From Fluoribacter gormanii (GTDB lineage: Bacteria > Pseudomonadota > Gammaproteobacteria > Legionellales > Legionellaceae), in contig NZ_FTNL01000006.1 in the NCBI RefSeq assembly GCF_900156395.1, positions 62,001 to 126,000 on the forward strand: a stretch of 64,000 nucleotides of DNA. The letters run 5' to 3'. The notes below the pieces were generated by a model. The model worked only from the letters and a program-made list of their open reading frames with translations. It had not been told where the DNA came from and ran no database searches. The stretch's first letter is position 1. Every line of letters begins with the position of its first letter. Shown one piece after another: positions 32,382 to 44,506 of this stretch. The translations under genes and the position numbers were made by a program.

Positions 32382-33746
32382 TTATTTACCAATACAAAAA
32401 CTGGAAAAGATACGTCCTAATAAGTCATCAGAACTGAACTCTCCTGTTATTTCGCATAAACTTTGATGCGCCAGACGCAAGTCTTCTGCCAATAACTCTC
32501 CAGCGCGATGCTCTGCCAATTGTTGCTGGCCTGTAGTAATTAAATTTTTTGCTTCATCTAATGCCTGCAAATGCCGTCTTCTGGCAAGAAAATGCCCTTC
32601 ATTCGGTTGATAGCCTACAACGTGTTTTATTACTTGCTTTAAGCCATCAATTCCCTCACCTGATTTTGCAGAAAGATAGATATCTTGATTGCTTATTTGG
32701 GCACTGTGACCTAAGGTGTCAATTTTATTAAAGACAGTAATAATCGGAACTTCCTCTGGCAAGGCTGCCTTGATTTGTTGAGTCAAATGATCATGGTGTT
32801 CCAGATCATTCACATCAACAACAAGCAAAACACAATCTGCTTTTTTTAATTCTTGCCATGCTCTTTTAATTCCTTCTTTTTCGACAATATCATCAGACTC
32901 ACGTAGACCGGCGGTATCAATGATGTGGAGGGGAATGTCATCCAATAAAATATGTTCACGCATAATATCACGAGTAGTGCCAGCAATCTCGGTAACTATA
33001 GCCACATCGCGTCCCGCCAAACAATTAATCAAGGTTGATTTGCCTGCATTAGGTCTTCCGGCAATCACTACAGACAATCCCTCACGTAAAATAACTCCTT
33101 GATTAGCCTGGGCGCGGATATCATCCAATTCAGTTAAAATATCATGCACCAAATACGCGACTTTACCGTCATTAAGAAAATCAATTTCTTCTTCTGGAAA
33201 ATCTATTGCGGCCTCAACATATAAACGCAAGTAAATAATCTTTTCATTGAGTTTATTGATTTTATTTGAGAATTCTCCCTGTAATGACTTTAATGCCATT
33301 CGTGCTGCTGTTTGCGAACTGGCTTGAATTAAATCAGCAATTGCTTCCGCTTGAGTTAAATCAATTTTATCATTTAAAAAGGCACGCTCGGAAAACTCCC
33401 CTGGCCGTGCCAAGCGAGCCCCTAAATGAATACATGCTTTAGTCAGCATATCAAGCACAACAGGGGAGCCGTGCGCTTGAATCTCAACAACATCTTCCCC
33501 AGTAAACGAGTGAGGCGCTTTAAAATAAATCATTATCCCTTGATCAATTAGAGAATCAAGTTGTTGTGCGTGCTTATTATTGGAAAATGAATAAAAGGAG
33601 CAAAAAGTAGCCATGCGTGGTGGTAGTGACTTGTTGCCATTCATAGTAAAGGCAATAGCGTATGCTTTTGGACCGGATAATCGGATTATTCCTACCCCAC
33701 CTCTGCCAGGTGGGGTAGCTATAGCTACTATAGTTTCTGTAGACAT
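32382..33746 (-). CDS. mnmE: tRNA uridine-5-carboxymethylaminomethyl GTPase
   Basis: With MnmG this GTPase modifies the wobble uridine of several tRNAs. 454 residues in the standard order: N-terminal tetrahydrofolate-binding domain ([25 protein letters not shown]), helical domain, and an inserted G domain with [24 protein letters not shown] and NKID. The C-terminus is CIGK, with the conserved Cys. It begins immediately after the yidC stop, in the usual rpmH-rnpA-yidD-yidC-mnmE order. Confidence 0.98.
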   Translation of the reverse strand: MSTETIVAIATPPGRGGVGIIRLSGPKAYAIAFTMNGNKSLPPRMATFCSFYSFSNNKHAQQLDSLIDQGIMIYFKAPHSFTGEDVVEIQAHGSPVVLDMLTKACIHLGARLARPGEFSERAFLNDKIDLTQAEAIADLIQASSQTAARMALKSLQGEFSNKINKLNEKIIYLRLYVEAAIDFPEEEIDFLNDGKVAYLVHDILTELDDIRAQANQGVILREGLSVVIAGRPNAGKSTLINCLAGRDVAIVTEIAGTTRDIMREHILLDDIPLHIIDTAGLRESDDIVEKEGIKRAWQELKKADCVLLVVDVNDLEHHDHLTQQIKAALPEEVPIITVFNKIDTLGHSAQISNQDIYLSAKSGEGIDGLKQVIKHVVGYQPNEGHFLARRRHLQALDEAKNLITTGQQQLAEHRAGELLAEDLRLAHQSLCEITGEFSSDDLLGRIFSSFCIGK

Positions 33747-35420
33747 TTATTTAGCTGAAACAAGTTTTTTTGCTGTTTTTTCATCGGAATATTTACGTGT
33801 AATGTACCATTGCTGCAATATGGACAAGGCATTATTCACAATCCAATACAGTACCAAACCAGCTGGAAAATTCCAAAATAATGCGGTAAATAACACGGGT
33901 AAAAACATCATCACTTTTGCTTGCATTGGATCTGGTGGTGCCGGATTCAATTTTTGTTGAATCAGCATGGTAGCCCCCATGATTATTGGCAATACGTGAT
34001 AAGGATCAGGTGAGGCCAAATCTTTAATCCACAAGATAAATGGAGCTTGTCTTAGCTCAACACTTTCCAATAGGACCCAATACAGGGCAATAAATACTGG
34101 AATTTGGATTAATATAGGCAAACAACCACCTAGTGGATTTACCTTTTCCTGCTTGTACAGTTCCATGGTCGCTTGACTGATTTTAGCTTTATCATCGCCA
34201 TAACGTTCACGTAACGCTTGTAATTTAGGTTGTAATTTACGCATACCTGCCATTGATTTATAGCTGGCAGCAGATAAACGATAAAATGCCAATTTAATCA
34301 ATACAGTCACTAAAACGATAGACCAACCCCAGTTACCAATGAAATTATAAATTGTTTTCATCAGCGAGAATAATAGCGACGATAAAAACCATAACATCCC
34401 GTAATCAACGGTGAGATCCAGTGATGGAGCAATCTCTTTTAACACACTCGTAATTTCTGGGCCTATATACAATCTGGAGCCAACAGTGGTTTGCTCTTCG
34501 GGTTTCAAGGTAATTGGCTTGCTCACCGCACCAATAGTGTAATCATTATTCACAGCGCGTGTATAAAACTTGTTGTTCGCATTAGCTTCGGGAACCCAGG
34601 CGCTTAAAAAATAATGTTGCTGCATAGCAATCCAGCCACCTTTACTATCCACATCAAGATTTGTTTTATTCATGTCGCTAAAGCTTACTTTTTGATAGCG
34701 GTGTTTTCCTGGTTCTGAATAAGAAGCACCGGTATATGAGCCAACATGAAATACACTTGACTTATCTTCCTTGGGAGAGCTGCGTAACAACTGGGTATTC
34801 AAATATCCAGTCCATTCATTGCTGCCTTTGTTAACAATTTTATAATTTACATCAATAAGATAGCTGCCTTTAGTAAAAATAAACTCTTTTTTTACATCAA
34901 GTCCTTCGCTATTTGTTCCACTAAGCGTTACGGTTAATTGCTGCTGGTCAGGCGCCATTTCGTAATGCTGTTGTGGTGTCGTAAAATTTAAATCCAGAGC
35001 TTGGACGTTCTGTCCTGAAGCAACAAAAAGGCTACTGTTTGCTACATAACGCTCATTCGCCTGATTTTGTAAAAGAAGAAAAGGTTTATTCTTTTCGTCA
35101 ACACTTTGCGGATAATCAAGGAGCTGCCCTGAAACAACATCACCTTGTTGCGGATCAATAGCCACATCCAAAACATCAGTTTTAACCTGTATTAGCGGTG
35201 CATTACTGCTTTTAGTTTGTCCCTCAACAGGATTGATGGGCGTAGATGCGGATGTATTGGATGGTGTTACTTGCGGTAGCAAAGGTTGTCCATTCTGCTC
35301 ATGACTTATCACATTTTCTGTTGGTAGAGACTGAGGAGGATAGTCTATTTGCCAGGCATTCCAAAGTGATAAACTAACTAGCGCAAGCGCCATATATAAA
35401 ACAATACGTCGTATATCCAT
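33747..35420 (-). CDS. yidC: membrane protein insertase YidC
   Basis: The insertase for inner-membrane proteins, acting alone or with SecYEG. It has the Gram-negative layout: an N-terminal helix ([20 protein letters not shown]), a large periplasmic domain (about 60-330), then five conserved membrane helices with [45 protein letters not shown] and [24 protein letters not shown]. The ATG at 35420 overlaps the yidD stop (TGATG), suggesting translational coupling. Confidence 0.97.
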   Translation of the reverse strand: MDIRRIVLYMALALVSLSLWNAWQIDYPPQSLPTENVISHEQNGQPLLPQVTPSNTSASTPINPVEGQTKSSNAPLIQVKTDVLDVAIDPQQGDVVSGQLLDYPQSVDEKNKPFLLLQNQANERYVANSSLFVASGQNVQALDLNFTTPQQHYEMAPDQQQLTVTLSGTNSEGLDVKKEFIFTKGSYLIDVNYKIVNKGSNEWTGYLNTQLLRSSPKEDKSSVFHVGSYTGASYSEPGKHRYQKVSFSDMNKTNLDVDSKGGWIAMQQHYFLSAWVPEANANNKFYTRAVNNDYTIGAVSKPITLKPEEQTTVGSRLYIGPEITSVLKEIAPSLDLTVDYGMLWFLSSLLFSLMKTIYNFIGNWGWSIVLVTVLIKLAFYRLSAASYKSMAGMRKLQPKLQALRERYGDDKAKISQATMELYKQEKVNPLGGCLPILIQIPVFIALYWVLLESVELRQAPFILWIKDLASPDPYHVLPIIMGATMLIQQKLNPAPPDPMQAKVMMFLPVLFTALFWNFPAGLVLYWIVNNALSILQQWYITRKYSDEKTAKKLVSAK

Positions 35421-35668
35421 CAATGATTCTCGTTGTTGGGGAGTACAGGATCATAGCCGCCACGTGACCAAGGGTGGCAACGCAATACTCTTTTTAAAGC
35501 CATCCATAAACCTTTGGTTATGCCGCATTGTAGGATAGCGCTTTCAGCATATTGTGAACAACTTGGGTAGTATCGGCAACTTGGCTTCAGCAAGGGGCTA
35601 ATCAAATATTTATACAATTTGATAGGGAAACAAACTATTTTTCGTAACATGAGATTAATTTTTTCCAT
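35420..35668 (-). CDS. yidD: membrane protein insertion efficiency factor YidD
   Basis: A small protein encoded between rnpA and yidC in most bacteria that assists membrane insertion. The signature [28 protein letters not shown] and GGYDPVLP are present. 82 residues from the ATG at 35668 (overlapping rnpA by 34 bases), or 76 from the ATG at 35650. Its stop overlaps the yidC start. Confidence 0.95.
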   Translation of the reverse strand: MEKINLMLRKIVCFPIKLYKYLISPLLKPSCRYYPSCSQYAESAILQCGITKGLWMALKRVLRCHPWSRGGYDPVLPNNENH

Positions 35669-35979
35669 GTTTTGCTCATTCTAGCATTTATAATTGCATT
35701 TGTTTGTTTTGCTACGCCTTGTCTAGCTAAAAAAACCACATCGACTGCAGGTAATTCTTCTTGTCGAAAGCTTTCTCTTAACAGCCGTTTAATACGATTT
35801 CGCTCATGAGCTTTTGCTATCACTTTCTTCGATAACGCCAGCCCAAGTCGAGCATAACCTAAATTATTTTCTCTAAAGAGAACGATAAACTCGGATGTTA
35901 CTATTTTTTTTGCTTGTTCAAACACATGATTATAATCATATTTTGTTAATAATCGCTGTGTTTTTTTAAAAGCAAACAC
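35635..35979 (-). CDS. rnpA: ribonuclease P protein component
   Basis: The protein subunit of RNase P, which matures tRNA 5' ends. 114 residues from a GTG placed directly after the rpmH stop codon. Recognisable elements are [17 protein letters not shown] at the start and the RNR signature [16 protein letters not shown] in the middle. The basic character fits RNA binding. Confidence 0.96.
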   Translation of the reverse strand: MFAFKKTQRLLTKYDYNHVFEQAKKIVTSEFIVLFRENNLGYARLGLALSKKVIAKAHERNRIKRLLRESFRQEELPAVDVVFLARQGVAKQTNAIINARMSKTWKKLISCYEK

Positions 35980-36114
35980 TTAGGCAGTCAAACGCTTACG
36001 GCCTTTAGCACGACGACGCTTGATTACTAATCTACCTGCACGAGTTGCCATACGCTCACGGAAACCGTGGTCACGTTTACGTTTTAAATTACTAGGTTGA
36101 AAGGTACGTTTCAT
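35980..36114 (-). CDS. rpmH: 50S ribosomal protein L34
   Basis: 44 residues: begins [20 protein letters not shown], followed by [18 protein letters not shown] and ending KRLTA. This is a standard L34, very basic, the first gene of the rpmH-rnpA-yidD-yidC-mnmE cluster. A well-matched sigma70 promoter lies upstream. The start is fixed by the family's invariant MKRTFQPS. Confidence 0.98.
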   Translation of the reverse strand: MKRTFQPSNLKRKRDHGFRERMATRAGRLVIKRRRAKGRKRLTA

Positions 36115-36147
36115 GATGAACCTGTTAATAAAATTATGAGGCTGGCA

Positions 36148-36176
36148 ATAATAGAGAACTTTTTTTCTACTGTCAA
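36148..36176 (-). promoter_or_regulatory. rpmHp: sigma70 promoter of rpmH
   Basis: Read leftward: a perfect -35 TTGACA (36171-36176), a 17-base spacer and -10 TATTAT (36148-36153). The predicted start lies about 27 bases before the rpmH ATG. Confidence 0.8.
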
Positions 36177-36645
36177 TTTTGATAATTGATTATTTTTTGT
36201 ATCGTCTCATTTTTGTTCGATTTTTTTTCTTGTTAATAACTACATTATTTTATTTTTTTTAAATTTTTTATTGTTATTAGGTTTTTATCTGTTGTTGATA
36301 ACCTTTTAAAACTGCTAAAAATCAATAGGTTAACTAAAAAATAACTTTGTTGGTAAGCTCTTTTTAAGCCTGTGATCTATTTGTATGTATTTTTATGTTT
36401 TGATTTATTCAATGCTTTATTATCACCTTATACCCGGTATTCGATCGTATTTATTCATAGTTAACTTGATCCAATCTGATTTATTTTTTATCTTTTTCTA
36501 TTCCTTTTAACTATTTTCTAGTCGTTCTTCGTTTAATTCATTTTTAATAGTTAACTTATTGATTTTTTGGTTAATAATATTTCTTTTACACACTCACTGA
36601 AAATCAATGACCTCCTGTAATGATTTCAGCTATTTAGGAAGAAAC
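36177..36645. other. AT-rich intergenic DNA, possible left part of oriC
   Basis: No gene is visible. The region is extremely AT-rich, with long T runs at 36219-36270 that could serve as a DNA unwinding element. A one-mismatch DnaA box TGTTGATAA lies at 36293-36301 and another, TTATTCATA, at 36451-36459. An 11-bp direct repeat ATAGTTAACTT occurs at 36457 and 36547. Three GATC sites are present. The location between rpmH and dnaA is where many gammaproteobacterial origins lie. Confidence 0.45.
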
Positions 36646-37653
36646 ATGTTATTTTTAAAATCTGTTTTGAATGGTGTTGGATCGGGTGCTGGAGTCGCAT
36701 GGTCATTATTTGGTATCGGTTTTGCCATCATTGGTGGCTCGATCGGTGGTTTTTTTTCTTTAACTCTGGGTATTTTTTCTCTTTTTTTATTTTTGGCTAT
36801 TGGTACCACCATTTTTTATTATTCACTTAAGCAAACTCAAGATAATGAGCAAATCATTCAAGAGCAATTACAAACAAATCAACAAAAGTTATTGACCGAC
36901 ATTAATGAATATATTGAGAGTGTTCGTCGTTATTTTTCCTATGAACAAAATGGCGAATGCTTTAATGATGTTTTTAAGCGGATTCTTGATACAGATCTTG
37001 ATAAAATAAGGAGCAAGGATGTTCATTCACCTTTATCTCAAATTCTGTTGCTTCTTAAAGATGAATTCGAAGCAAAACAAACTATCCCCAATACTACTAT
37101 TATATTAAAGCGCATTGTCCACACAGCTTCTCAGCAACCTGTTCCATTATCTGAGAAGTTTATTTCTGCATTTTTCACTTTTGTTGGCACTTTTGGTTCT
37201 ATAGCAGGATGTAGCGCTGGACTTTCGGGAGTGTTAACAGGCATGGGCATTTTTTCAAGTTTTGCTGCATTTCCTCTATTGGGTTGGGGTGTTTTAACAT
37301 TTGCCTTATGCAGTGGGCTTACTTTTGCTCACCAAGCTTTTATTAAGGCGGGAGAAGACTATAATATTAAACTGTTAAATCAAAAATTGAAATGTATGCA
37401 TCAACAGTTGAGTAAGGCAACTATGGTGCGTAATCTAAATGCTTCATTATTTTATGTTTTCAGAAGACTTGGTATCCAAAACGAGCAAAAAAATGGAGCC
37501 GCTCTTCCCGAACAACAACCCTTTATGGATCTTTATTTGCGACAATTATACAAAGGGCAGCCCAAATTGTCTTTTTTACCTTTTCTCACTAGAACTCATG
37601 AAAATGTTATTCAAATTCAAGATAAAGCGTCTACTTGTCATAGCGCTGTTTAA
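36646..37653 (+). CDS. hypothetical membrane protein wedged between rpmH and dnaA
   Basis: 335 residues from the ATG at 36646, which has AGGAAG five bases upstream; an in-frame ATG at 36607 has no ribosome site. Two glycine-rich hydrophobic blocks predict membrane hairpins, at about residues 10-60 (GVAWSLFGIGFAIIGGSIGG) and 176-232 (FVGTFGSIAGCSAGLSGVL). A charged helical domain of about 110 residues lies between them and a polar tail follows. This two-hairpin layout resembles some membrane-localised Legionella effectors, but I recognise no family. The gene runs toward dnaA and sits in the presumed origin. Confidence 0.7.
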   Translation: MLFLKSVLNGVGSGAGVAWSLFGIGFAIIGGSIGGFFSLTLGIFSLFLFLAIGTTIFYYSLKQTQDNEQIIQEQLQTNQQKLLTDINEYIESVRRYFSYEQNGECFNDVFKRILDTDLDKIRSKDVHSPLSQILLLLKDEFEAKQTIPNTTIILKRIVHTASQQPVPLSEKFISAFFTFVGTFGSIAGCSAGLSGVLTGMGIFSSFAAFPLLGWGVLTFALCSGLTFAHQAFIKAGEDYNIKLLNQKLKCMHQQLSKATMVRNLNASLFYVFRRLGIQNEQKNGAALPEQQPFMDLYLRQLYKGQPKLSFLPFLTRTHENVIQIQDKASTCHSAV

Positions 37654-37700
37654 TAGATGCGTTAAATGGTTCGCAATATTTTTATCGTTTGCTTCGGAAA

Positions 37701-37725
37701 ATATCCACACTTTTTTTGTGGATAA
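37701..37725. promoter_or_regulatory. inverted pair of DnaA boxes
   Basis: ATATCCACA (37701-37709, one mismatch to TTATNCACA) faces a perfect TGTGGATAA (37717-37725). Together they form an 8-bp inverted repeat around a T-rich spacer. They lie about 200 bases before dnaA. Confidence 0.65.
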
Positions 37726-37834
37726 CTTTTCTTTATACCCAAGGCTGAGTATAATTTGCTGGCAGCAGCACCTTAGTGTACCGAAGAAATTCTATTTCTC
37801 AATTTCATGCGTAGTAATTTCATGCTTAATTATC

Positions 37835-37864
37835 TTGCTGTCCGGGTGCTTTCAGTGGCATATT
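37835..37864 (+). promoter_or_regulatory. dnaAp: candidate dnaA promoter
   Basis: TTGCTG (37835-37840), an 18-base spacer, then CATATT (37859-37864). The match is only moderate. A DnaA box at 37872 would cover the start point, which fits autoregulation. Confidence 0.35.
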
Positions 37865-37871
37865 TAAATGC

Positions 37872-37880
37872 TGTGGATAA
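37872..37880 (-). promoter_or_regulatory. DnaA box in the dnaA leader
   Basis: TGTGGATAA, a perfect match to the complement of TTATCCACA, 48 bases before the dnaA start codon. It may serve the origin, dnaA autorepression, or both. Confidence 0.65.
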
Positions 37881-37928
37881 TTAGTTTTATATTCTTTTTA
37901 CCACCCTTCTTTAATGAGGAGTTATGTT

Positions 37929-39320
37929 GTGTCAGCATCTGTTTGGCAAAAATGTTTAGGTCTATTGCAAGATGAATATTCTGCTCAACAATTTAATACC
38001 TGGTTGCGTCCTTTACAGGCTCATACAGAAGAACAACGTTTCATTTTATTTGCACCCAATCGATTTGTTGTTGATTGGGTAAAGAAGCATTTTTTTGCAC
38101 GAATTGAAGAGTTGATTAAACAGTTTTGTGGTGACGAGATTAAATCAATTTCCATTGAAATTGGCAGCAAAATTTCTAATACCGAATCTGATTCGAGCTC
38201 TGCTGGTTCTGCAAGTTCTTTTTCATCCGAAGTAAATGCATCTGCTCCGGCCAGTTCCGTTGCAATCAAGACCGCTTCTAAGAAAGCTGTTGATTATAAA
38301 AGCAGTCACTTAAATAAAAAATTTGTTTTTGAAAGCTTTGTCGAAGGTAATTCCAACCAGCTTGCTCGAGCGGCCTCAATGCAGGTGGCTGAACGACCTG
38401 GTGATGCCTATAATCCACTGTTTATTTATGGTGGTGTGGGTTTAGGAAAAACGCATCTGATGCATGCCATTGGTAATGCTATATTGAAAAATAATCCTGA
38501 TGCCAAGATACTTTATTTACATTCTGAGCGTTTTGTTGCGGATATGGTAAAGGCCATCCAGACGAACTCAATTAATGAATTTAAACGTTTTTATCGTTCT
38601 CTAAATGCTTTACTTATCGATGATATCCAGTTTTTTGCGGGTAAAGACCGGTCGCAAGAGGAGTTTTTTCATACCTTTAATGCTTTATTGGAAGGTCAGC
38701 AACAAATCATTCTTACGAGTGATCGTTATCCCAAAGAAATTGAAGGTATGGAAGAACGTTTGAAATCTCGATTTGGTTGGGGATTAACCGTTGCTGTAGA
38801 ACCTCCCGAGCTTGAAACACGTGTTGCTATTTTAATTAGTAAGGCGGAGCAATCGAATATCGAATTGCCTTATGAAGTTGCTTTTTTTATTGCAAAACGT
38901 ATTCGCTCCAATGTCAGGGAACTTGAGGGTGCATTGCGTCGAGTTATTGCCAACGCCCATTTTACTGGTAAGCCAATTACCATTGAGTTTGTTCACGAAG
39001 CTTTGCGTGATCTTTTGGCTTTGCAAGATAAATTAGTTACCATTGAAAATATCCAAAAGACGGTGGCTGAGTATTATAAGGTCAAAGTGGCTGATATATT
39101 GTCAAAGCGCCGCAGTCGTTCTATTGCCCGACCTAGACAAATGGCAATGGCTTTAAGCAAAGAGTTAACCAATCACAGCTTGCCTGAAATTGGGGATCAT
39201 TTTGGAGGTCGTGATCATACAACGGTCATTCATGCCTGCAGAAAAGTTAAGGAATTGGTTCAGGATGACAGCGATTTTGCTGAAGATTATAAAAACTTAA
39301 TGCGTATTTTGTCTTCTTAA
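37929..39320 (+). CDS. dnaA: chromosomal replication initiator DnaA
   Basis: Binds DnaA boxes and opens the origin. From a GTG at 37929 (after GAGGAG, seven-base spacing) the protein starts as [25 protein letters not shown], matching domain I; the in-frame ATG at 37914 overlaps that ribosome site and is less likely. A variable Ser/Ala-rich linker (about 85-115) precedes the AAA+ domain with Walker [16 protein letters not shown], Walker [10 protein letters not shown] and KSRFGWGL. Domain IV carries [15 protein letters not shown] for DNA binding. About 463 residues. The sequence is very close to the L. pneumophila protein as I recall it. Confidence 0.98.
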   Translation: MSASVWQKCLGLLQDEYSAQQFNTWLRPLQAHTEEQRFILFAPNRFVVDWVKKHFFARIEELIKQFCGDEIKSISIEIGSKISNTESDSSSAGSASSFSSEVNASAPASSVAIKTASKKAVDYKSSHLNKKFVFESFVEGNSNQLARAASMQVAERPGDAYNPLFIYGGVGLGKTHLMHAIGNAILKNNPDAKILYLHSERFVADMVKAIQTNSINEFKRFYRSLNALLIDDIQFFAGKDRSQEEFFHTFNALLEGQQQIILTSDRYPKEIEGMEERLKSRFGWGLTVAVEPPELETRVAILISKAEQSNIELPYEVAFFIAKRIRSNVRELEGALRRVIANAHFTGKPITIEFVHEALRDLLALQDKLVTIENIQKTVAEYYKVKVADILSKRRSRSIARPRQMAMALSKELTNHSLPEIGDHFGGRDHTTVIHACRKVKELVQDDSDFAEDYKNLMRILSS

Positions 39321-39529
39321 TTCAATCGACAGATTTTAACAGACCTATTTTGTGCTTCTGGGAGAATTGTAGAGGAACTCAGGATTAAGAAATTGATCCG
39401 GGGCTGAAAATACCGGGTTCCGTTTCGCTTTACCCATGTTATGATGCTGACTATCTATCTCCGGTTAGTGAAGTGGGGGTATGAAGCGATTTTTTTATTG
39501 TTATTCTTAGGTTAATATGGAGTTCTATC

Positions 39530-40633
39530 TTGTTTGAATTCGCTATTAAAAAAGAGGATTTACTTTCTCCACTACTTACAGTCGCAGGCGCTGTTGATAA
39601 AAAGCAAACTTTAGCTATTTTGTCTAACTTTTATCTTAAACTATCAGATGCTTCGTTGAATATTACTGCTACTGATTTGGAAATTGAGATTGCCGCTCAA
39701 GTACCCTGTGATTCTGGCCAACAGGCTGGAAGTATTACTGTTCCCGCAAAAAAATTTATTGATATTATTCGGTCTTTAGATGACGAACCCAGTCCCAAAG
39801 TGATTGTTGATAATTCTCTTTTAACTATTAAACAGGGACGTAGCTCATTCAAATTGACAACCTTACCTGCTGACGGCTATCCCTTGAGCGAAGATGAATG
39901 CAACGAGGTTGAATTAACTATTCCTCGGTTGGTTTTATTAAAGTTGTTGCAGTCCACTCATTTTGCAATGGCACAACAAGATGTGCGTGTTTTTCTAAAT
40001 GGATTATTTCTCGATTTTGAACCGAATCTCATTTCTGCCGTTGCAACAGATGGACATAGGATGGCGATTTGTCGTCATCAATGTTCAAATACCAATGAGA
40101 AAAAACTCTTGATTCCTAAAAAGGGAATTCAGGAATTGTTACGTCTTCTTAACAGTATCGAAGATGAAGAGGTGTTATTGGCTGCTGGCAAATCACATTT
40201 TAAATTAGTGACACGCCAATTTATGTTTTTGTCAAAACTGATCGAAGCGCGATTTCCTCCTTATACTAAAGCTATTCCTAAAAATCAGGACAAACAGATA
40301 ATTATTGATTGCTCTGTTTTTAAGCGCTCATTATCACGTATTGTTATTTTGGCTCACGAAAAGTCAAGGGCGGTTATGCTTCATTTACAACCCGGTATGC
40401 TCACTTTAATTGCCAATAATAATGAACAAGAAGAAGCCGTTGAATCATTAATTGCTGAAACACAGGGTGATGAGTTAAAGATTGGGTTGAATGCTACTTA
40501 TTTACTCGATGTGCTTTCTCATTTTGGTGAAGGGCAAATTCGTCTTTCTTTATCGAATACGGATAGTAGTATTTTAATTGAGTCATTAGATGATGATAAT
40601 TACCAATATATTATTATGCCTATGAAAATATGA
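39530..40633 (+). CDS. dnaN: DNA polymerase III beta subunit (sliding clamp)
   Basis: The ring-shaped processivity clamp. 367 residues: N-terminal MFEFAIKKEDLLSPLLTVAGAVDKKQ, three repeated clamp domains, and the usual C-terminal YQYIIMPMKI. The only start fitting the family is a TTG at 39530, preceded by GGAG at seven-base spacing. The stop overlaps the recF start (ATGA at 40630). A 209-base gap after dnaA may hold its own promoter; it also contains a degenerate GC-rich repeat near 39397-39440. Confidence 0.97.
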   Translation: MFEFAIKKEDLLSPLLTVAGAVDKKQTLAILSNFYLKLSDASLNITATDLEIEIAAQVPCDSGQQAGSITVPAKKFIDIIRSLDDEPSPKVIVDNSLLTIKQGRSSFKLTTLPADGYPLSEDECNEVELTIPRLVLLKLLQSTHFAMAQQDVRVFLNGLFLDFEPNLISAVATDGHRMAICRHQCSNTNEKKLLIPKKGIQELLRLLNSIEDEEVLLAAGKSHFKLVTRQFMFLSKLIEARFPPYTKAIPKNQDKQIIIDCSVFKRSLSRIVILAHEKSRAVMLHLQPGMLTLIANNNEQEEAVESLIAETQGDELKIGLNATYLLDVLSHFGEGQIRLSLSNTDSSILIESLDDDNYQYIIMPMKI

Positions 40634-41697
40634 TCCTTTCTGAATTAAAAGTTCATAACTTACGAAATATTTCATCGGTACATCTTGGCTTAAGTCCCCG
40701 ATTTAATTTTATATACGGGCCAAATGGAAGTGGCAAAACGTCTATCCTTGAAGGACTTTATTTATTAAGCTGTGGTCATTCATTTCGTTCTCGTGAAATA
40801 TCGTCAATTATCTCTTATGATCACCGATCTTTAACCGTATTTGCGCGAGCACAGCAACAAGAAACAATCAGTATTCAAAAATCTTATTCTGAACCAACTC
40901 AAATCAAATTGAATAATCAATTTTGTTCTACAACGAGCCAATTGGCTTACGCGTTACCTTGTCAGATTTTTTATTCTGATATTTTCCAAATTATTGACGC
41001 TGGTCCTTCTGTACGTCGTAGTTTGTTGGATTGGGGATTGTTTCACGTGAAACATGAATATCTTCCGCTATGGAAGGAATATAGAAGAGTTTTAAAACAG
41101 CGTAACGCGCTTTTGAAACAACATGCACCTTTATCACATTTTGTTCCATGGGATAAACAGCTAAGTGAATTAGCCAATCAACTTCATGCACTCCGAGAAG
41201 CTTATTTTGTGCAATGGGAACATGCATTTATCACGGTGTTAAAGGAATTGTGTCATCTTGATTGTATGATAAGCTATTATAAAGGGTGGGACAAAAAAAG
41301 CTCTGGTAAAGAACTGGAGCAAATATTAGCAGAGAATTTTGCTTCGGATAATCAAAAGACTTATACGCAATTTGGTGCACATCAAGCTGATATTCTAATT
41401 GAAGTTAATCAAAATAAAGCGAAACAAGTTTTATCGCGAGGCCAGCAAAAAATTATCTTGATTGCATTGCGATTAGCGCAAGCAAATCTTTTACCGCAGG
41501 AGTGTTTGTATCTAATTGATGATTTACCTGCTGAGCTCGATGAACGACACCAAAGGAACCTCGTTGAGTATCTTGCTAAACGATCGGGTCAATACGTAAT
41601 AACTTCTACAACTCATCCTTCAGAACTCATTTCAGTAATTTCAACTCAAGAACATTTAGTTTATCAAATCAATGAAGGCGTATTACAGCAGAAATAA
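40630..41697 (+). CDS. recF: DNA replication and repair protein RecF
   Basis: An SMC-like ATPase that loads RecA at gapped DNA with RecO and RecR. 355 residues with Walker A YGPNGSGKTSILEGLYLLSCG, the signature VLSRGQQKIILIALRLAQA, and Walker B LIDDLPAELDERHQ. Its start overlaps the dnaN stop by four bases. A perfect 16-bp parS palindrome is embedded in the coding sequence at 41039, where it encodes LFHVKH, and a second parS begins at the stop codon region. Confidence 0.97.
   Translation: MILSELKVHNLRNISSVHLGLSPRFNFIYGPNGSGKTSILEGLYLLSCGHSFRSREISSIISYDHRSLTVFARAQQQETISIQKSYSEPTQIKLNNQFCSTTSQLAYALPCQIFYSDIFQIIDAGPSVRRSLLDWGLFHVKHEYLPLWKEYRRVLKQRNALLKQHAPLSHFVPWDKQLSELANQLHALREAYFVQWEHAFITVLKELCHLDCMISYYKGWDKKSSGKELEQILAENFASDNQKTYTQFGAHQADILIEVNQNKAKQVLSRGQQKIILIALRLAQANLLPQECLYLIDDLPAELDERHQRNLVEYLAKRSGQYVITSTTHPSELISVISTQEHLVYQINEGVLQQK
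41039..41054. promoter_or_regulatory. parS: parS centromere site inside recF
   Basis: TGTTTCACGTGAAACA, a perfect 16-bp palindrome identical to the bacterial parS consensus bound by ParB (Spo0J). Confidence 0.92.
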
Positions 41698-41713
41698 TGT
41701 TTCACGTGAAACA
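41698..41713. promoter_or_regulatory. parS: parS centromere site after recF
   Basis: A second perfect TGTTTCACGTGAAACA, beginning right after the recF stop codon and 659 bp from the first copy. Confidence 0.92.
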
Positions 41714-41893
41714 GATCGCAGCCTGTAAATGCAAATGAGAAGGAAGAAAATCATCGAAAGGAGCGTCTCTATTTCAATGTTTCGTGGCTATAAAGATAGT
41801 CGTTATCGATTGTATGTAAAGTTCCTGGATGACATATAAACGCAGCGTAAAATATGCTATTATATCGTATTTAGAACACCACCAATAGGGTAA

Positions 41894-44323
<2,430 letters not shown>

Positions 44324-44506
44324 AGGGTTTCGTGTGAACTCTTAATAGGAAAATTAGTCATCGCAGCCCTGGGTGAAGGCGCAAGCCAGAACCCTGGGAC
44401 TCTTTGCAAATAAGCCAATTATTTCTGTTGTTCTTAACTTAAAGTACTAACATTGCTACGTATGATGGTGATAAAGGATTTAATTACATCGATATAAGGA
44501 GATACA

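Noticed and set aside
41777-41839. A 20-codon open frame before gyrB (MFRGYKDSRYRLYV...)
   Set aside because: The ribosome site AAAGGAG is 13 bases away, there is no supporting context, and the length is easily met by chance.
44326-44340. GGTTTCGTGTGAACTC after gyrB as a third parS
   Set aside because: Too many mismatches to the palindromic consensus.
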